NCBI RefSeq assembly: GCF_025698545.1
Contig: NC_068575.1
Coordinates: 54,817,980-54,881,979, forward strand
Source of the DNA: Gossypium raimondii
Taxonomy: Eukaryota > Streptophyta > Magnoliopsida > Malvales > Malvaceae
DNA length: 64,000 bases
Reading direction: 5' to 3'
Positions within the stretch are counted from its first letter, which is position 1, and the number at the start of each line of letters is the position of its first letter. The notes under the pieces are model-generated. The model saw only the letters and a program-made list of their open reading frames with translations. It ran no database searches and had not been told where the DNA came from. Below are positions 61,527 through 64,000 of this stretch, piece by piece. The translations under genes were made by a program, and so were the position numbers.

Positions 61527-63868
61527 TCAAACAGACCTATGCTCTGAGTCCAAGCTTACAACCGTCCCTTCACACTCCATAGATGATGCTGGAAATTTGC
61601 ATCTTGTACTAATCTTCTTCACCTCCTCGCTTGAATATATGAAGATCTTTCTCACCATCTTACAAAATTCACTACAATTAAAAGTAATGTAAACAGTTTA
61701 CTGATAACCAGCTCTGGAAAAATATAAATATATGTATATAGCAGAGGTGCTTTTAAGTTACTTACACCCAGGGATCATCACCCACGAGCATCATATCACC
61801 CTCATCATCAGTAAAAACAATGGACCACTGACCACTACGACAAAGCTCTCCCTTGATCTCAAACATTTTCTCCAGCTCATTTATGAGATCATTATATCCT
61901 TTCAGTGCAGTTAAGTCAATAGCACGGCCAACTGCAATCCCTTGCATATGTACCTTTGGTATCCACAAATATTTTTCATCATGAGCTTGAATAATGAATG
62001 CAGTCTAAGCTAGCAGAAACCGTGAAGTTTACCTTGGTACGACTTCTCATGGAAGTTGCAGAACCCTGCTTAGCTTGCATCTCCTGGGTTGATGTCTCCG
62101 ATGCAACTTGCTTCTGCTCCTTTGAAGTTTCTGGTTTCTGTTCAACATGAAACGCAGCAGGGACATGCCCTCTCACACCATTGTAGTCAATACTTGTGCT
62201 CGTTTGTTCCTTGTCAGGGGGGGCAGCTACACTAGTGCTATCTGTCAAATTAAACCCAAACAACCGGCAACCTGTGAAAGTCTCAGTTTTTCTTTTTTCA
62301 ACTTGATCATGCATTAGGCCCTTGGCATAACCAGTGAGAGCGGTTTGCAATGCTCCTGTTTTGTAGTTGTTCTCCATTGAGTCAGGAAAAAGGTTCAAAG
62401 ATACATTCACAAGAGGAGAAGGTGGCCAGGCATTTTCAGGTGGAGTCCTTGATTTGTAACCTCCATTACCATTGATAAGACAATTATCAGCTTCTTTCTG
62501 CCTCATAGGCCACATAACCTGGTTTTCACTGCTCTGGACCTCAAGTGTGCTTCCCACTGGTGTTAGTTCATGAGACTGGATTGACTCACGACACCAGAAG
62601 GCTGAACCAGCTGAACTGGTAGTAATTTCTACAATTTCAATTAATGAATTAAAGTTAATAAAGTCAGTACTCAGACTCTATTTAGAAAACACTTGAAAGA
62701 ATAATTTTCCCACACCAGAAGCTGGAATATCGACAGGTCTTGGTCTTTTGCACATTATAGTAGGTTGTGCATTTGTAGAAGCAGAAGCTACAAACGGCTC
62801 TATTTCCCAAGGAGAAACTCTCTCTGGCCTTTGTATTGCTGCAGGTTCATCCCATTGAATCTAAAAGAAATAGTTGGGAAGAAATACCATCAAAAGCAAG
62901 AAAAGAATTATTTTAGCATTTCAAATCACTAATTATCCAACCTTCAAGGACCGCCATTTAGATTCTGACCAATGTGGGGAAATATCTCCAACCCCAACTA
63001 TGGTACCTGTGAACCTGATTTTGAAAAAGAAATCCCAATAGGTAAAAGGATAGGAAGAACAAAAGATAAAGAGTAGGTCAATAACATACACGCGTGAACA
63101 TACCTTCTTTCAGGAGAGTCTTCTCCCTCAAATCTCATCTTGAAACGCATGCCAACAGAGAATCCATTGTTAATAGCCTCCAGATACTTGTTTACTCCAA
63201 TTATGAATTGGCTTGTCCTGAAGAAGAGCAAAGGAAAGAAACTCAGTTTCGAGATAACCAGAACAACAATATTAGCACTGTGCATGAACAGAGAACATTC
63301 AACCTTGGTTTGTAATACACAACAAAGAGGGTATGAGTTGTAACAGCATGAGCAGCAGTAGCAAGCACTCCTAAATGCATGCTCTGGCTGGATATCACAG
63401 ACGAAGGCATTGTGCTCTGTTGACGAGCAAGCCGCCGAACCCCAACTCTTAGTTCTCCATTATCACCTCTAATAGGACATGCAAGTGCAATTACAGCCAA
63501 AGTCATGCAAAAATGCCACCCCTGAACCTGCATACACACACACACAAAAAAAAAAATCCAAATGTCCAAGTACCTAAGAAACACAAATGCATCTCCAGCA
63601 ACTAATCTCTTCGAAGTCACAAAAGTGCTCCACCCTGTTGTAAGTAAATGTCTCCGTGGTTGCCCTGATCATTTGTGAGTACAAGTTAAAATTAGAGCTC
63701 CGATGTTCTACAAAAGAGGTTTATTTACTGCTTCCAAACCATCACATGTAAAGAAAGTAAATCTCAAAAGGGGATGAAACTACCTCTAAATATATGCTTG
63801 AACCGCCACTCATACCCGTGAAGATCTTTGGCAACCAACTCCTGAGTTGGAGTTGCTAGATTCATGTC
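61527..63868 (-). CDS. ARF11: Auxin response factor, ARF9/11/18 clade, 3' nine exons (5' end outside window)
   Basis: A nuclear transcription factor that binds auxin response elements. Nine exons on the minus strand: 63868-63784, 63664-63574, 63468-63304, 63217-63104, 63014-62942, 62860-62716, 62628-62033, 61953-61766, 61671-61527 (TGA). They join in one frame to 533 residues; the 5' exons are off the right edge. Order: B3 DNA-binding domain ([39 protein letters not shown]), the auxin-response domain ([39 protein letters not shown]), a Ser/Thr-rich middle with RLFGFNL, and a PB1 domain with its basic face ([17 protein letters not shown]) and acidic face ([16 protein letters not shown]). The RLFG-type motif and lack of a glutamine-rich middle fit a repressor-type ARF. 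The ARF11 name rests on gene order with Arabidopsis At2g46530; ARF18 or ARF9 cannot be excluded by eye. Confidence 0.9.
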
Positions 63869-64000
63869 CTGTTTAAAAGTAAATAGAAAGATATTTAATC
63901 AAGCGCCATAATCCTATAGTATAAAGTCTAAAATTGATTAGTAATAGCATAAAGCAAAGGTGAAGAAAAAAAAAAAAGAATGAAGCAAAGTTTTCACCAA
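63869..64000 (-). other. Intron of the ARF gene at the window edge
   Basis: An acceptor (TTTTAAACAG) at 63871-63869 precedes the first visible exon. The rest is AT-rich intron. The next upstream exon is outside or right at the edge of the window. Confidence 0.6.

Noticed and set aside
63094-63343. Plus-strand open frames opposite the ARF exons
   Set aside because: They are antisense shadows of well-supported coding exons.
1-64000. CRISPR arrays, operons, ribosome binding sites, riboswitches
   Set aside because: This is plant nuclear DNA; the regular repeats seen are LTR subrepeats and microsatellites, and no tRNA or rRNA gene was recognised by eye.

Overview
The window is nuclear DNA of a dicot plant. 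The genes are intron-rich, with GT-AG introns and plant-type proteins, and about half the sequence is nested transposable elements. The style of the LTR retrotransposons (long AT-rich LTRs ending GGGTGTTACA, and CACACGGCCGTGTG-type palindromes) suggests Gossypium or a close Malvaceae relative. That species call is inference from remembered repeat style.

Region 1 (1-24556) is a repeat nest with no host gene that I can support. It holds the 3' part of a decayed Ty3/gypsy chromovirus with its LTR (1-2424) and two older LTR fragments (2425-4903). Next is an Athila-type Ty3/gypsy element on the minus strand (4924-12183). It sits inside a split MITE with a GGATG duplication and is itself interrupted in gag by a 2.6-kb hAT-like element (7254-9824) with 8-bp duplications. 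Further right are a Tat/Ogre-like LTR with primer-binding site (about 12830-15138), a half MITE, a minus-strand LTR (16063-20611) split by a solo LTR (16948-19311), and a 3-kb solo LTR (21538-24556) with a perfect TATAC duplication.

Region 2 (24557-47242) carries four host genes. A 16-exon WD40 protein of the rabconnectin-3alpha/DMXL/Rav1 family (25037-37386, 2559 aa) probably acts in V-ATPase assembly. A two-exon protein with a C-terminal membrane anchor (40521-41970, 436 aa) has no known function. A three-exon 65-aa protein (43272-45121) matches the NDUFA3/B9 accessory subunit of mitochondrial complex I. A two-exon DUF688-type protein on the minus strand (46162-47170) has an in-frame TGA in its likely N-terminal leader.

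Region 3 (48042-57990) is again mobile: a complete but dead 5.3-kb PIF/Harbinger element with TAA duplications (48042-53333), then a 3.1-kb solo LTR on the minus strand with a perfect GAATC duplication (54860-57990). The latter is the same family as the solo LTR at 21538.

Region 4 (61527-64000) holds the 3' nine exons of an auxin response factor of the ARF9/11/18 clade on the minus strand; the 5' end is outside the window.

From memory, the gene order Rav1-like / anchored protein / B9 / small protein / ARF matches Arabidopsis At2g46560-At2g46530. The genes do not form a functional pathway: this is ancestral microsynteny interrupted by transposons.
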